From SVTX01 sp045538195 (GTDB lineage Bacteria; Bacillota; Clostridia; Oscillospirales; CAG-272): DNA of 64,000 bases. This document shows positions 25,893-35,100 of the stretch, piece by piece; position 1 is the stretch's first letter, and the number at the start of each line of letters is the position of its first letter. The stretch covers positions 6,245 to 70,244 of the forward strand of contig JAZSRA010000055.1 of NCBI GenBank assembly GCA_045538195.1, given 5' to 3'. A program made the position numbers and the translations under genes. The notes under the pieces were generated by a model that saw only the letters and a program-made list of their open reading frames with translations, ran no database searches and was not told the DNA's origin.

Positions 25893-27089
25893 TTAATTAG
25901 TATAGTTATCGAAATAACCCTGAACGAGAACGACGGGAGTACCCTTGTCGCCCGAGCCGCTTGTCAGGTCGCAGAGCGAGCCGATAAGGTCGGTGAGCTG
26001 ACGGGGAGTAGTACCCTGAGAAGCCATATTACCAACAAGGCTGGAGCCGTCCTTTGCCTTGATAGATGCGGAGATAGCCGCCTTAAGCTCCTCGCCGGAA
26101 AGATCTTTGAAATCGTTATCAGCAAGATATTTGAGCTTCAACTCGTTGGGAGTACCGATAAGACCGTCGGTATAGGCGGGGGAGACAACGGGGTCAGCAA
26201 GCTCCCAGATCTTACCCTGGGGATCCTTGAACGCGCCGTCGCCGTAGACCATTACCTCTACCTTTTTGCCTGTTTTTGCAAGCACTCTCGCCTGAATATC
26301 GAGAACGAGATCGCGGCATTCGCGGGGGAAGAGCTTAACTGCGTCCTCTGTCGACTTGTTGGAGCCGAGAAGACCGTACTTTTCGTTGTATCCGCTGCCG
26401 TTCACGGGAGCGGTCATAATATCGTCGAGAGAGCAAACCACCTTTGCGCCGTTGTCAAGAAGTATTCTCTTGGTGCGCGCACGAGTGTGAATGTCGCAGT
26501 TGATGATGTGATCCGCGTAGTTGAGAATAGCCTTTGCCTGATTAGCGAAAACGATCTCTACCTCCGCACCGCACTCCTTGATAAGGTCGCCGTAGTACTC
26601 AACGTAGTCAACGCCTGTAAACTCGTGCTTCTCGTAACCGAAAAGCTCGCGGTACTTTTCAAGAGAAAGAACGTCGCTGTAAGGGTTAACACCCGACTCG
26701 TCGATCATATCCATGCTTACGAGATGGTTTCCAACCTCGTCGGAGGGATAGCTGAGCATAAGGACTACCTTCTTGCAGCCCTTTGCTATTCCGCGCAGGC
26801 AGATGGCGAATCTGTTTCTGGAGAGAATGGGGAAGATAACGCCAACGGTTCCTCCGCCAAGCTTTGCTTTGACGTCCTCGGCGATAGCGTCAACAGAGAC
26901 GTAGTTGCCTTGAACGCGGGCTACAACCGACTCGGTGATCGAGATAACGTCCTTGTCGCGAAGCTCAAAGCCTTCGCACTCCGCTGCATCAATAACGGTA
27001 TCGGTAACGATTGCCGCAAGGTCATCGCCCTCGCGGAAGATAGGGCAACGAATACCCCTTGAAACTGTTCCGACTTTACGTTCTTTCAT
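25893..27089 (-). CDS. CofE-like (coenzyme F420-0:L-glutamate ligase family) protein
   Basis: A 398-residue protein resembling the CofE/FbiB ligase fold: an N-terminal GTVSRGIRCPIFREGDDL, DVISITESVVARVQGNYV, and GVIFPILSRNRFAICLRGIAKG. CofE adds glutamate to coenzyme F420-0 in methanogens and actinobacteria; many Clostridia that do not make F420 have this paralogue and its substrate there is unknown. The C-terminal part (GTPVVLVQGYFDNYTN) is specific to this paralogue. The start at 27089 is chosen because AGAAAGGAA precedes it; an upstream in-frame start would add 28 unrelated residues. No other F420 genes are visible. Confidence 0.75.
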   Translation of the reverse strand: MKERKVGTVSRGIRCPIFREGDDLAAIVTDTVIDAAECEGFELRDKDVISITESVVARVQGNYVSVDAIAEDVKAKLGGGTVGVIFPILSRNRFAICLRGIAKGCKKVVLMLSYPSDEVGNHLVSMDMIDESGVNPYSDVLSLEKYRELFGYEKHEFTGVDYVEYYGDLIKECGAEVEIVFANQAKAILNYADHIINCDIHTRARTKRILLDNGAKVVCSLDDIMTAPVNGSGYNEKYGLLGSNKSTEDAVKLFPRECRDLVLDIQARVLAKTGKKVEVMVYGDGAFKDPQGKIWELADPVVSPAYTDGLIGTPNELKLKYLADNDFKDLSGEELKAAISASIKAKDGSSLVGNMASQGTTPRQLTDLIGSLCDLTSGSGDKGTPVVLVQGYFDNYTN

Positions 27090-27375
27090 AGGTTTGTTCC
27101 TTTCTTGTGCCTCTTTGAGGCCTCGTTTATATGAATTTATAATTAACAATGATTTTGACGGTGTATCAGCCAAGATGTCGCGGAAGCTTTTGCCATTTTC
27201 GTCTGTTACAGAGTCTGCGACGGAAGAATGGTTTTTTTAATTACGACTTCCAAAAAACAAATTTACATTATATTATAACAGATTTAAAGCGGCATTTCAA
27301 TGTATATTTTTTGAACAACCGCAATTTTTTTAAAAAATTTGCAAAAAATTGCGATTTCTCGTTTTTACATTGTGA

Positions 27376-27404
27376 ATTATAGCACTTGATATATTATTTG
27401 TCAA
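27376..27404 (-). promoter_or_regulatory. Sigma-A promoter of CofE-like gene, with long leader
   Basis: On the minus strand TTGACA, 17 nt, TATAAT. The start would lie near 27369, giving a leader of about 280 nt before the ATG. The leader is AT-rich and contains no ORF or structure I can name. Confidence 0.75.
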
Positions 27405-27490
27405 CAATTTGAAAAAAATTGACCGTTACGAAAAATTCTGTCACAGAAAAATATATTTTGTTAAATTTTACGAAAAGCAGCGGCGAACTA

Positions 27491-27520
27491 AACAACCCCG
27501 TGAAAAATCACGGGGTTGTT
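27491..27520 (-). terminator. Terminator of membrane protein gene
   Basis: AACAACCCCGTGA and TCACGGGGTTGTT form a 13-bp stem just after the stop of the gene at 27527. Confidence 0.85.
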
Positions 27521-27526
27521 TATAAA

Positions 27527-28312
27527 TCATTTGATTTCTGATTGGGCTTTCGAGGTCTTGTGCTTTTTCTTTCTGCCGCAGTACTGCGTGCAGAGCTTGT
27601 CAGTACATTCGGAGCATTTGAGACAGGTGTTGCTCTGCGCCCAGAAGCGTTCGGGATAGATCATAATGTAGACCTCCCAGACCATAAACGCGGCGACCGC
27701 CAGCAGGAAAAGCGAGGTTCCGAAAAATCCGCCTACGAAGATCATAGGGGAGAACATCATAAGGTGATCCCAGTTGAAGATACGGCAGGTGGTGCAGCAT
27801 CTGTTTCCAAGCAGGAGACGGAAGGGACACCAGATCACCACGCAGATAAGGTCGCAAAGGTAGAAGAATATGGAGATCAGTATTATCCACGAGTTGTCGA
27901 TGGGTCCAAAATAGTAGAGGACGCCGATAATAGCCGTGACGATCGCCCAGACGAGGAACACACGAAGATAGGCTTTTCGGGTCACGGTTTTTATGTAATT
28001 GCGGAGACCCTGCCAGTTAATATCGTGATTGCTTGTCTTAAATCTGTTGGCAAAATTCTTTGCCGAGCCTAAGGGCAGTCTGTTTTTGATGGGAATGATC
28101 TGCTGAAGCATGCTGATCACCCAAATCACCCAAAGTATATGAAAAATTGAAAATTCCTTGAAGAAGTTAAATCCGTCAAGAACATTAAAGCTGTGTTCCA
28201 AAAACGTACCCTGCAGAAAGCTGTCCTTTCCCACAAGGAGGACGATGCCGAAAATAAAAACGAGGCATCGGAAAACAAGCTTTAAAACGTACTTTGTTCT
28301 CATGCGTGACAT
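27527..28312 (-). CDS. Polytopic membrane protein with C-terminal cysteine cluster
   Basis: A 261-residue protein with about five transmembrane helices. A cytosol-side motif WCPFRLLLGNRCCTTCRIFNWDH lies between helices. The C terminus carries CLKCSECTDKLCTQYCG followed by a basic tail. The eight or so cysteines in paired CxxC spacing suggest binding of iron-sulfur clusters or zinc at the membrane. It resembles uncharacterised Clostridia membrane proteins; no function is known to me. Shine-Dalgarno CGGAGA precedes the ATG. Confidence 0.7.
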   Translation of the reverse strand: MSRMRTKYVLKLVFRCLVFIFGIVLLVGKDSFLQGTFLEHSFNVLDGFNFFKEFSIFHILWVIWVISMLQQIIPIKNRLPLGSAKNFANRFKTSNHDINWQGLRNYIKTVTRKAYLRVFLVWAIVTAIIGVLYYFGPIDNSWIILISIFFYLCDLICVVIWCPFRLLLGNRCCTTCRIFNWDHLMMFSPMIFVGGFFGTSLFLLAVAAFMVWEVYIMIYPERFWAQSNTCLKCSECTDKLCTQYCGRKKKHKTSKAQSEIK

Positions 28313-28375
28313 ATATGTTTTCTCCGTATGAAGTGTTATTTCCGTGTGATGATAGATAGCTTGTCCTATCGACCC

Positions 28376-29176
28376 TTACAGAGCTACCGATACGAATTTC
28401 CCATGATAAAGCACATGTGTCTCGGTAAAGCCGATGTCGCGCAAAAGCGCTCTCGCGTCGTCGAACCCGTAGTCAAGTGTTTCCTTTGTGTGACTGTCGG
28501 ACGACAGAGTAAGCCTGCCGCCCTGCTTTTTGATAAGGTGCAGCAGATCGACGTAAGGGTAGGGAGTAGTGCGAAATCCGCGGGAAATAGCGCCGGTGTT
28601 AAGCTCGAAGATCAAGCCGAGATCTGCTATTCCTTCGGTGAAATCCCTCGCCATAGCGTGATATTTGGGATCTCCGAGAAAAAGCGGTGGGTATTTTTCG
28701 TCAAATTTCGTTATGAGATCGTAGTGACCTATAACGTCGGGTCTCCTTTTCTCGATATAATTGCAGAAAAATGAGAAATAGTCCTCGGCAAACGCCATGT
28801 GATCGTAATTCCAAGCCTCAAGACAGGAGTTGAAATAGTCGCGGCTTGAATCTATGGGAGTATATCTGCCGTCCATGAGCGAATAGTGAGAAGAGCCGAT
28901 GATATAATCGAAGCGCGAGCGGTCGCATAGCTCGTGAGCGTCCTCCTCAATTCCCAGATATATCTCGATCTCTCCCTTGTATTTTTCTTTGAGGCGAGTG
29001 ATCTCGGCAATATATCCCTCGGTGTCCTTCATGCAGTATCGAAGGTCAAAGGACGTGTAGCCGTGGGACGAAAACCCAATCGAGCAGAAGTTTTTTTCAA
29101 GCGCGGCTAAAACGATCTCCTCAGCAGAGTCCTTGCCGTCGCAAAAGGTACAATGTGTATGAAGATTTGATATCAT
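28376..29176 (-). CDS. hisK: Histidinol-phosphatase, PHP family
   Basis: The 266-residue protein has the HisK-type PHP layout: NLHTHCTFCDGKDSAEE, SIGFSSHGYTSFD, YLGIEEDAH, IIGSSHY, VIGHYDLITKF and SSDSHTKE. It should dephosphorylate L-histidinol phosphate, although related PHP phosphatases with other sugar-phosphate substrates are common. No other his genes are in the window. Its ATG overlaps the TGA of a 37-codon ORF (ATGA), which suggests translational coupling. Confidence 0.87.
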   Translation of the reverse strand: MISNLHTHCTFCDGKDSAEEIVLAALEKNFCSIGFSSHGYTSFDLRYCMKDTEGYIAEITRLKEKYKGEIEIYLGIEEDAHELCDRSRFDYIIGSSHYSLMDGRYTPIDSSRDYFNSCLEAWNYDHMAFAEDYFSFFCNYIEKRRPDVIGHYDLITKFDEKYPPLFLGDPKYHAMARDFTEGIADLGLIFELNTGAISRGFRTTPYPYVDLLHLIKKQGGRLTLSSDSHTKETLDYGFDDARALLRDIGFTETHVLYHGKFVSVAL

Positions 29177-29286
29177 TTTCCGAATCCCCTTGTACTTATC
29201 GGCAAGCTCTCCTTAGTCTCGATGTTCTCCGGTAAAATGTTTTTGTCAAGTGTGAGCGCGGAGGTCTCAACGTCATTTATACGCAT
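29173..29286 (-). CDS. 37-codon ORF overlapping the histidinol-phosphatase start
   Basis: The ATG at 29286 has AGGAGA seven nt upstream. The product is MRINDVETSALTLDK continuing to STRGFGK, with no membrane segment or cysteine. It ends in ATGA, four bases of overlap with the downstream gene. It may be a small protein, or a leader that couples translation. It is supported by the start site and overlap only. Confidence 0.5.
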   Translation of the reverse strand: MRINDVETSALTLDKNILPENIETKESLPISTRGFGK

Positions 29287-29438
29287 ATAATTTCTCCTTA
29301 AGCGTAGCTACTTGCTTAATTATATCATTCTTTCGTGGAAAAGTCAACGATAAAAAGCGAAAACACAAGCAATCGATAAACTAAATCAAAGCGCTTGGAC
29401 AATTTTAAGACCAATGTTTTTGCGTTCCGCGTAAACGC

Positions 29439-29467
29439 TTGACAATAAAACTGTTTTGTGTTATACT
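29439..29467 (+). promoter_or_regulatory. Sigma-A promoter of second MATE gene
   Basis: TTGACA, 17 nt, TATACT, about 42 nt before the ATG at 29509. Confidence 0.8.
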
Positions 29468-29508
29468 CTTTTTTGCGTCACCAAGTGTTTTTGATTTTTG
29501 AGGTGTCT

Positions 29509-30843
29509 ATGAAGATACAGCTTTCAGACCATTTTACTTACGGAAAACTGATAAAATTTACTCTTCCATCTATCGCTATGATGATATTTACGTCGATCTA
29601 TCTTGTGGTAGACGGCTTTTTCGTGTCCAATTTTGCGGGCAAGACCCCATTTGCGGCGGTCAATCTTATCATGCCCGTTCTGATGATCCTCAGTACGGTG
29701 GGATTTATGTTCGGCACGGGAGGCACGGCACTGGTAGCCAAGACCTTGGGTGAGGGCGATAGAGAAAGGGCAAATAGCTATTTTTCCCTTTTAGTTTACG
29801 TGGCATTTGCGCTTGGTTCGGTTCTTGCCGTGGTTGGGATTGTGTTTATCGGTCCTATTGCATCTCTGCTTGGCGCGGAGGGATCGTTGCTTGATAACTG
29901 CGTCCTGTATTCTCGCATCATTCTTGTAGCTTTGCCGTTGTCCATATTGCAGGTAATATTTCAAAGCTTTTTCTCGGCTGCTGAAAAGCCGGGACTTGGA
30001 CTTCTGATAACCTTTTTGGCAGGCATGACCAATATTATACTTGACGCAGTGCTTGTGACGCTTCTGCCCCGGGAGTATAAGCTTGCGGGGGCGGCTATAG
30101 CGACCGCGTTGGCGCAGGCGGTTGGCGGCATCGTGCCTCTTTTCTACTTTTTCAGAGAAAACGGCAGTCTTTTGCGCCTTGGCAAGACTAAATATAACGG
30201 TAAAGCGCTCATTAAAGCCTGCACCAACGGTTCGTCGGAATTTATGAGCAATATCGCGATGAATTTGGTGGGTATTCTGTATAATTTTCAGCTTATGAGC
30301 TACGCCAAAGAAGACGGCGTTGCGGCGTACGGCGTGATGATGTATGTCAGTATGATCTTTTCGGCGGCATTTCTCGGCTTCACCATAGGTGCGACGCCGG
30401 TTATCAGCTTTCACCACGGCGCGGGCAATCACGACGAGCTGAAGGGTCTGCTTCGTAAAAGTCTGTATCTTGTCGCTGTCTTCGGTATGGCTATGGTAGC
30501 GTTGGCGGAGCTTCTTGCCTTCCCGATATCAAAAATGTTTGTCGGATATGATCAGAATCTGCTGGAGATGACGGTTTACGGCTTCCGAATTTTTGCTCTT
30601 TGCTTTGCGTTTTTGGGCTTTGGTATTTTCGTTTCGGGATTTTTCACCGCACTTAACGACGGACTTACCTCTGCACTGATCGCATTTTTGCGAACTATCG
30701 TTTTCCAAACCGCCGCAATCATGATCCTGCCTGTGATCTGGGAGCTTGACGGCGTTTGGATATCCGTGGTAGTGGCGGAGTTTATGTCTCTTGTGCTTGG
30801 CGCGATTTTCCTTGTGGCGAAAAGGAAAAAGTATCATTATTGA
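29509..30843 (+). CDS. MATE family exporter (2)
   Basis: A 444-residue membrane protein with 12 predicted helices. The N-half motif LPSIAMMIFTSIYLVVDGFFVSNFAGKTPFAA and the second-half GSSEFMSNIAMNLVGILYNFQLMSY match the MATE family (MepA-like or NorM-like). The start at 29509 is preferred because GAGGTG lies upstream and the helix starts near the N terminus; an upstream in-frame ATG at 29458 falls inside the promoter. It is a monocistronic gene with its own promoter. It is only distantly like the MATE protein at 13519. Confidence 0.88.
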   Translation: MKIQLSDHFTYGKLIKFTLPSIAMMIFTSIYLVVDGFFVSNFAGKTPFAAVNLIMPVLMILSTVGFMFGTGGTALVAKTLGEGDRERANSYFSLLVYVAFALGSVLAVVGIVFIGPIASLLGAEGSLLDNCVLYSRIILVALPLSILQVIFQSFFSAAEKPGLGLLITFLAGMTNIILDAVLVTLLPREYKLAGAAIATALAQAVGGIVPLFYFFRENGSLLRLGKTKYNGKALIKACTNGSSEFMSNIAMNLVGILYNFQLMSYAKEDGVAAYGVMMYVSMIFSAAFLGFTIGATPVISFHHGAGNHDELKGLLRKSLYLVAVFGMAMVALAELLAFPISKMFVGYDQNLLEMTVYGFRIFALCFAFLGFGIFVSGFFTALNDGLTSALIAFLRTIVFQTAAIMILPVIWELDGVWISVVVAEFMSLVLGAIFLVAKRKKYHY

Positions 30844-30945
30844 TAATGGATTTGTTGTCACGTGGGTTCAAATCCTTCGACTCAAAAAAACATAAAATGG
30901 ATCTATGGAAATTCGAAAAAAGTTAGGGACGTAATGCGCCCTGAT

Positions 30946-31124
30946 CACGCCAAAGGCGTGTATATCATCCGCAGCTTGTTGCGGTATATCATCAATGCGA
31001 AGCATTGTATATCATCAAGCCGCAGGGAGATGCACGCTTGTGCGTGATGAGATACAGCCCCGAAGGGGCAGATGATATACACCACGCTTCGCGCGGCGAT
31101 GATATACCAAGCCTGCGGCTTGGA
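30946..31124. repeat. Hairpin-array repeat A (TATATCATC units)
   Basis: Short perfect hairpins alternate with a nine-base unit. TATATCATC occurs at 30961, 30985 and 31009, then in inverse orientation (GATGATATA) twice. Between them are small palindromes such as CACGCC-AAA-GGCGTG, CCGCA-TGCGG, CAATGC-GAA-GCATTG, GCCCC-GAA-GGGGC and CCAAGCC-TGC-GGCTTGG. GTGTATATCATC on the left and GATGATATACAC on the right are exact inverses, so the whole array can also fold end to end. It ends against the terminator of tRNA-Trp. Confidence 0.85.
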
Positions 31125-31126
31125 TA

Positions 31127-31160
31127 AAAAAATCCGCATTCTCTCGAATGCGGATTTTTT
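31127..31160 (-). terminator. Terminator of tRNA-Trp
   Basis: AAAAAATCCGCATTC and GAATGCGGATTTTTT form a perfect 15-bp stem with a four-base loop, touching the 3' CCA of the tRNA. Confidence 0.9.
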
Positions 31161-31235
31161 GGCAGGGGCAGAAGGGCTCGAACCCACGACCCACGGTTTT
31201 GGAGACCGGTACTCTACCAACTGAGCTATACCCCT
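31160..31235 (-). tRNA. trnW: tRNA-Trp (anticodon CCA), 3' CCA encoded
   Basis: The 76-nt minus-strand sequence folds as a cloverleaf: acceptor AGGGGTA with TGCCCCT, D arm AGCTCAGTTGGTAGAGT, anticodon arm CGGTCTCCAAAACCG with anticodon CCA, T arm GTGGGTTCGAGCCC, discriminator G and an encoded CCA end. No selenocysteine or suppressor features are present. Confidence 0.95.
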
Positions 31236-31867
31236 GTATTTTACGCCGTTTTTTACACAGCTTAAATATTATATCACAGTTTTTTTGAAATTTCAATAGG
31301 TTTTTGAAAAATATTTGCACTTTTTGAAATTATTTTTATGCGTATGGCAAAAAAGCTTTTATTTATTCGGTTTGAAAATCCAAAATGGCGAAGCTTGGCC
31401 GTAAAACAGTGTTCCGAGCCTTTTTGCCACTGAGCCGCGGGTCGATTATTGTATAGTTAAAGAAGGCAGCAAAAAACGAATAACGTATCAACATGAAAAA
31501 AAGCTAAACCCCTTGGCGAAAAACTGCATACTATGCTATAAAATACATGGTAGGATTTAGCCCGCAAAAGAGATAAAATCGTCAACAAAAGCGAAAAGAA
31601 TACGTGGATGTGCAGAAAAACAATATACGCCCGCGAAATCGGCGAAAAAACGGTCGCAGTAATGTCTGAAATCTGCGACAAGCTCCCCGCATATATGTAA
31701 TATAATAAAAATGAATGAAACTCAAAAAGCCCAAAGGCAACAAATAACATAAATTACAAAAATTGGATAAAAACGTATGTTTTACTTGTTGTAGTAAAAT
31801 TTGCTTATTATCCACTTCTTTTTTTTAAAAATCACAAAAAATTTTTCCTAAAACTTCAAAAAAAGGC
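31236..31867. other. Gene-poor intergenic region
   Basis: About 630 nt between tRNA-Trp and the promoter at 31868. Sequence is AT-rich. I see no ORF with a start site and codon use like its neighbours. An imperfect inverted repeat GGCAAAAAAGC / GCCTTTTTGCC spans 31347-31430. Short open frames here have no Shine-Dalgarno site. It may be decayed sequence. Confidence 0.5.
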
Positions 31868-31896
31868 TTGACATCCATTTTGAAAGGTGCTATAAT
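31868..31896 (+). promoter_or_regulatory. Sigma-A promoter of the cysteine-repeat/cohesin operon
   Basis: TTGACA, 17 nt, TATAAT. The last eight spacer bases plus the -10 (AAAGGTGCTATAAT) are identical to the regulated promoter at 41781, which contains a half-site of that operator. Confidence 0.85.
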
Positions 31897-31902
31897 GTAG
31901 AA

Positions 31903-32122
31903 AGCAATGAGGCTTTAATGGGATAACTGTCTCTATTTCACGATGTCGGGTATGGCCACCCCGAATAAATGTAATGGAAAAGTGACCCAAAAAGTTGGCA
32001 AAATAAAGGAAAAGCGGATGTGATCTGTCTGAATAGGGCAAGTTGCGGCCGCCGATCTTGGTTTTGTCAAAAACATTCATTTCTATCAAACTTTATAAAA
32101 ATTTTTTCAAAGGAGAAAAACA
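31903..32122 (+). promoter_or_regulatory. Long 5' leader of the 1201-aa gene
   Basis: About 220 nt separate the predicted start from the ATG. The leader is less AT-rich than its surroundings and contains a possible hairpin TCGGG(TATGGCCAC)CCCGA. It has no terminator and does not match a riboswitch consensus that I know. AAAGGAG lies eight nt before the ATG. Confidence 0.45.
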
Positions 32123-35100
32123 ATGAAAAAAACGATGAAGAAGATTCTTTCGTTCGCACTTGTTTTGGCAATGTGTGTTTCTGTTGCACTTCCTATTTTT
32201 GCAGCAGAACCCGAATGCCCCGGCAATGTGAATAAGGATCACTTTAAGACCAACTGCACTTATACGTATGTTGATACATATGCTCCTAAGTGCGGTGAGA
32301 GAGGTTACACTGTATACCAGTGTAATGGCTGTGGCAAGTATTTTGCTGATGATTTCACTCAGAATCTTGAACAGCACGACTATCAGGTAACTACGGCCCC
32401 CACTTGTGGCGAGGCTGGTTCCGAGAAGTGTACAAAGTGTGGCGACGAGCAACCGATCACTGCTCTTGAACACGCTTGGACTCCCTCCGCAAACATCTGC
32501 GGCGAGCCCGGTGAGAAGATCACTCAGACCTGCTCCAACTGTGGCGAGACCCGTGAGGTTGAGGTCACCGGCGAGCACGACTGGAAGATCGTTGTAAAAG
32601 AAGAGCCCATCTGTGGTAAAGACGGCCTTGCAATTTACACATGTAACGTTTGTGGCTACGAGAAGGAAGTTGCAATCGACTGTGAAACCGCTGAGGTTGG
32701 CGGACACAAGTGGGTGTTCGTAGAGGCTGTTGCGAAGACCTGTACTACCGACGGTAACACCGCTGGTTACGTTTGTGATAACGAGGGCTGCGACGCTGTT
32801 GCTGAGGTTGGCGACGTTATCAATACCGTTGACGAAGAAGGCAACCCTGTTCAGGTAACCGTTGCTTCCAAGTACGAGGTTGTTCCTGCTTCTCACGAAA
32901 CCACTGAGACTTATATTGCTGCTACCTGCGTAACTCCCGGCTACACTATGTATGTTTGTACTGTTGAGGGCTGTGGATACGCAACTATGGAAGTAGATCC
33001 TAATGCTCCTGCTCTTGGACACGAGATGCCCGCAAACGCAACTGTTACTACTACTGCTTGCGCGATCGTAGACGGCGTTTTCGTTCCCGGTAAGACTGTT
33101 ACAACCGGAATCTGTAATCAGTGCGGCAATAACGCTACTGTTACCGAGACTGTTAATCACACCTACACCTCTACCCCTGTTGCAGCTACCTGCACGACCG
33201 GTGCATACACTGTTTACACTTGTACTCACTCCACCGCTTGCGCAGCTGTAGAGTCTGCTAAGGGTGAGCCTGTTGCGGATGCACACAAGGTTGTCTACAT
33301 CTACGAGGGCAGCGAGGATGCTGCGAATTATCCTAGCCTTCCCCTCGACGGAACTTATGCTCCCACTTGCACAGAGAAGGGATACTGCTATAAGGTTTGC
33401 GCTAACGGTTGTGGCAATGAAATGGCACTTATGGATGTTCCTGCTCTCGGACATGATTACGGTGATCCTGTTTACAACTGTGGCACTGGTATGAACGACT
33501 ACACCTGCGCTACTTGCGGCGACGTTAAGAGTGAGGCTATTGAGGGCTTCAACAAGAATGATTACACTCACCACTACGATTGGATCGATAATGGTGTTTG
33601 GAATGGCACAATCGCAGTAAACGTTGACAACGGTTGCGGCAAGCCTGCTATTTACAACTACACTTGTGATCACTGTAACGAAGCGATTCTCGTTATCGTA
33701 ACTGCTAGCCACACTGTTCCTGCAGGTTGGGTAGACAATGCTAACGATCCCACCTGTACTCAGGACGGCAACTATGCATGGTTCATTTGTGCTAAGGATG
33801 ACTGCAAGGCATACTGCTACTATGATGCAGAGGGCGCTCTCGTTGTAATTCCTAACGCTGAGGGTGCAACTACTCCCGAGCTTGTTGAGAACTCCGATAT
33901 GCCCAAGGCTGTTGTTATCGCAAAGACCGGTTGTGATATCGTTATTGATAAGGAATACAAGGCTCCTGTTTGCGGTACTCCCGGACAGACCGCACAGTGG
34001 CACTGTAAGAATGATAACTGTGATGCAGTAGCAACTTATGACGGCATCACCGTTGATGCAAATGGCAATCCCATGGTTAAGGCAGGCGACGAGGCTAAGC
34101 TTACCGGCTCCAGCGCTCTGTCTGTTGAACTCACTGTTTCCCATGCTTGGGCAAACACCGACACTCTTGTTCTTAATCACAAATATGAGGGTGCTGCTAC
34201 GTTCCAGACCCGCACTTGCGCTGAGTACGGCTACAAACTCTATGCTTGTACCAACTGCGACGCTTGGGAGTGGAGATACTACGCACAGGATACCGATCAC
34301 AATATCGAAAAGACCGAGCCTGAGTGTACTGTAAACGGTTACTACGTTTGTACAAACGCTTGGTGCCAGCACAGAGATGCTCTTGGCAATCTCGTTCTCA
34401 ATACAACTAACCCCACCTACGAGGTAATCTGGTCTGAGGGTCACGTTGATGAAAATGGCGATCCCATTATCTGCGTAGCCGAGGATTTCTGGTGCGCAGT
34501 TTGTAACCCCGAGTTTATTCCTAACCCTGCATTTGATGAAAATGCTGAGGAAAGCGAAACTAACCCCAAGATGATCCCCAGCGGTAATACCAAGCTTCCT
34601 CACTACGAGTCCCACAACACCGCTGCTGAGGATTGGAAGGCAGCTGTGCTTGCTAACGGAGTCCACTCCCCTATGGGCGGTATGTACGCAACCGAGCTTG
34701 ACTACTCCAGAGATTGCACTCAGTGGAGCTACATCGTTTACGTATGTCCTGACTGTGAGGACGACACCAAGGGTGGTCACTTCACCGTTAGAGAAGAGGC
34801 TCCTTGCAAGGAGCATCATGTAATAGCTGGTAATAAGGAATACAAGGCAGCTGATGCTAAGAGAATTCCTCATAGCTCGTTTACCAAGATCATTACTCCT
34901 GCAACCTTTACTGAGGCTGGTGTAAAGGCGGCAATCTGTTCTTGCGAAGGATGCGAACAGATCGTTGCTACCAGAGAGTACCCCAACGAAGAGATTGGAT
35001 TTGATCTCAAGGTTGACAGTGCTATCTATGCAGGCGCAGACATCGTTGACTCCGGCAGAATTGAGGTTGACGTTCTTGTAAACGCTTACGAAGTATACGC

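Noticed and set aside
30946..31124. CRISPR array
   Set aside because: The repeated unit is only nine bases, changes orientation midway, and the segments between are hairpins, not unique spacers. No cas gene is present.
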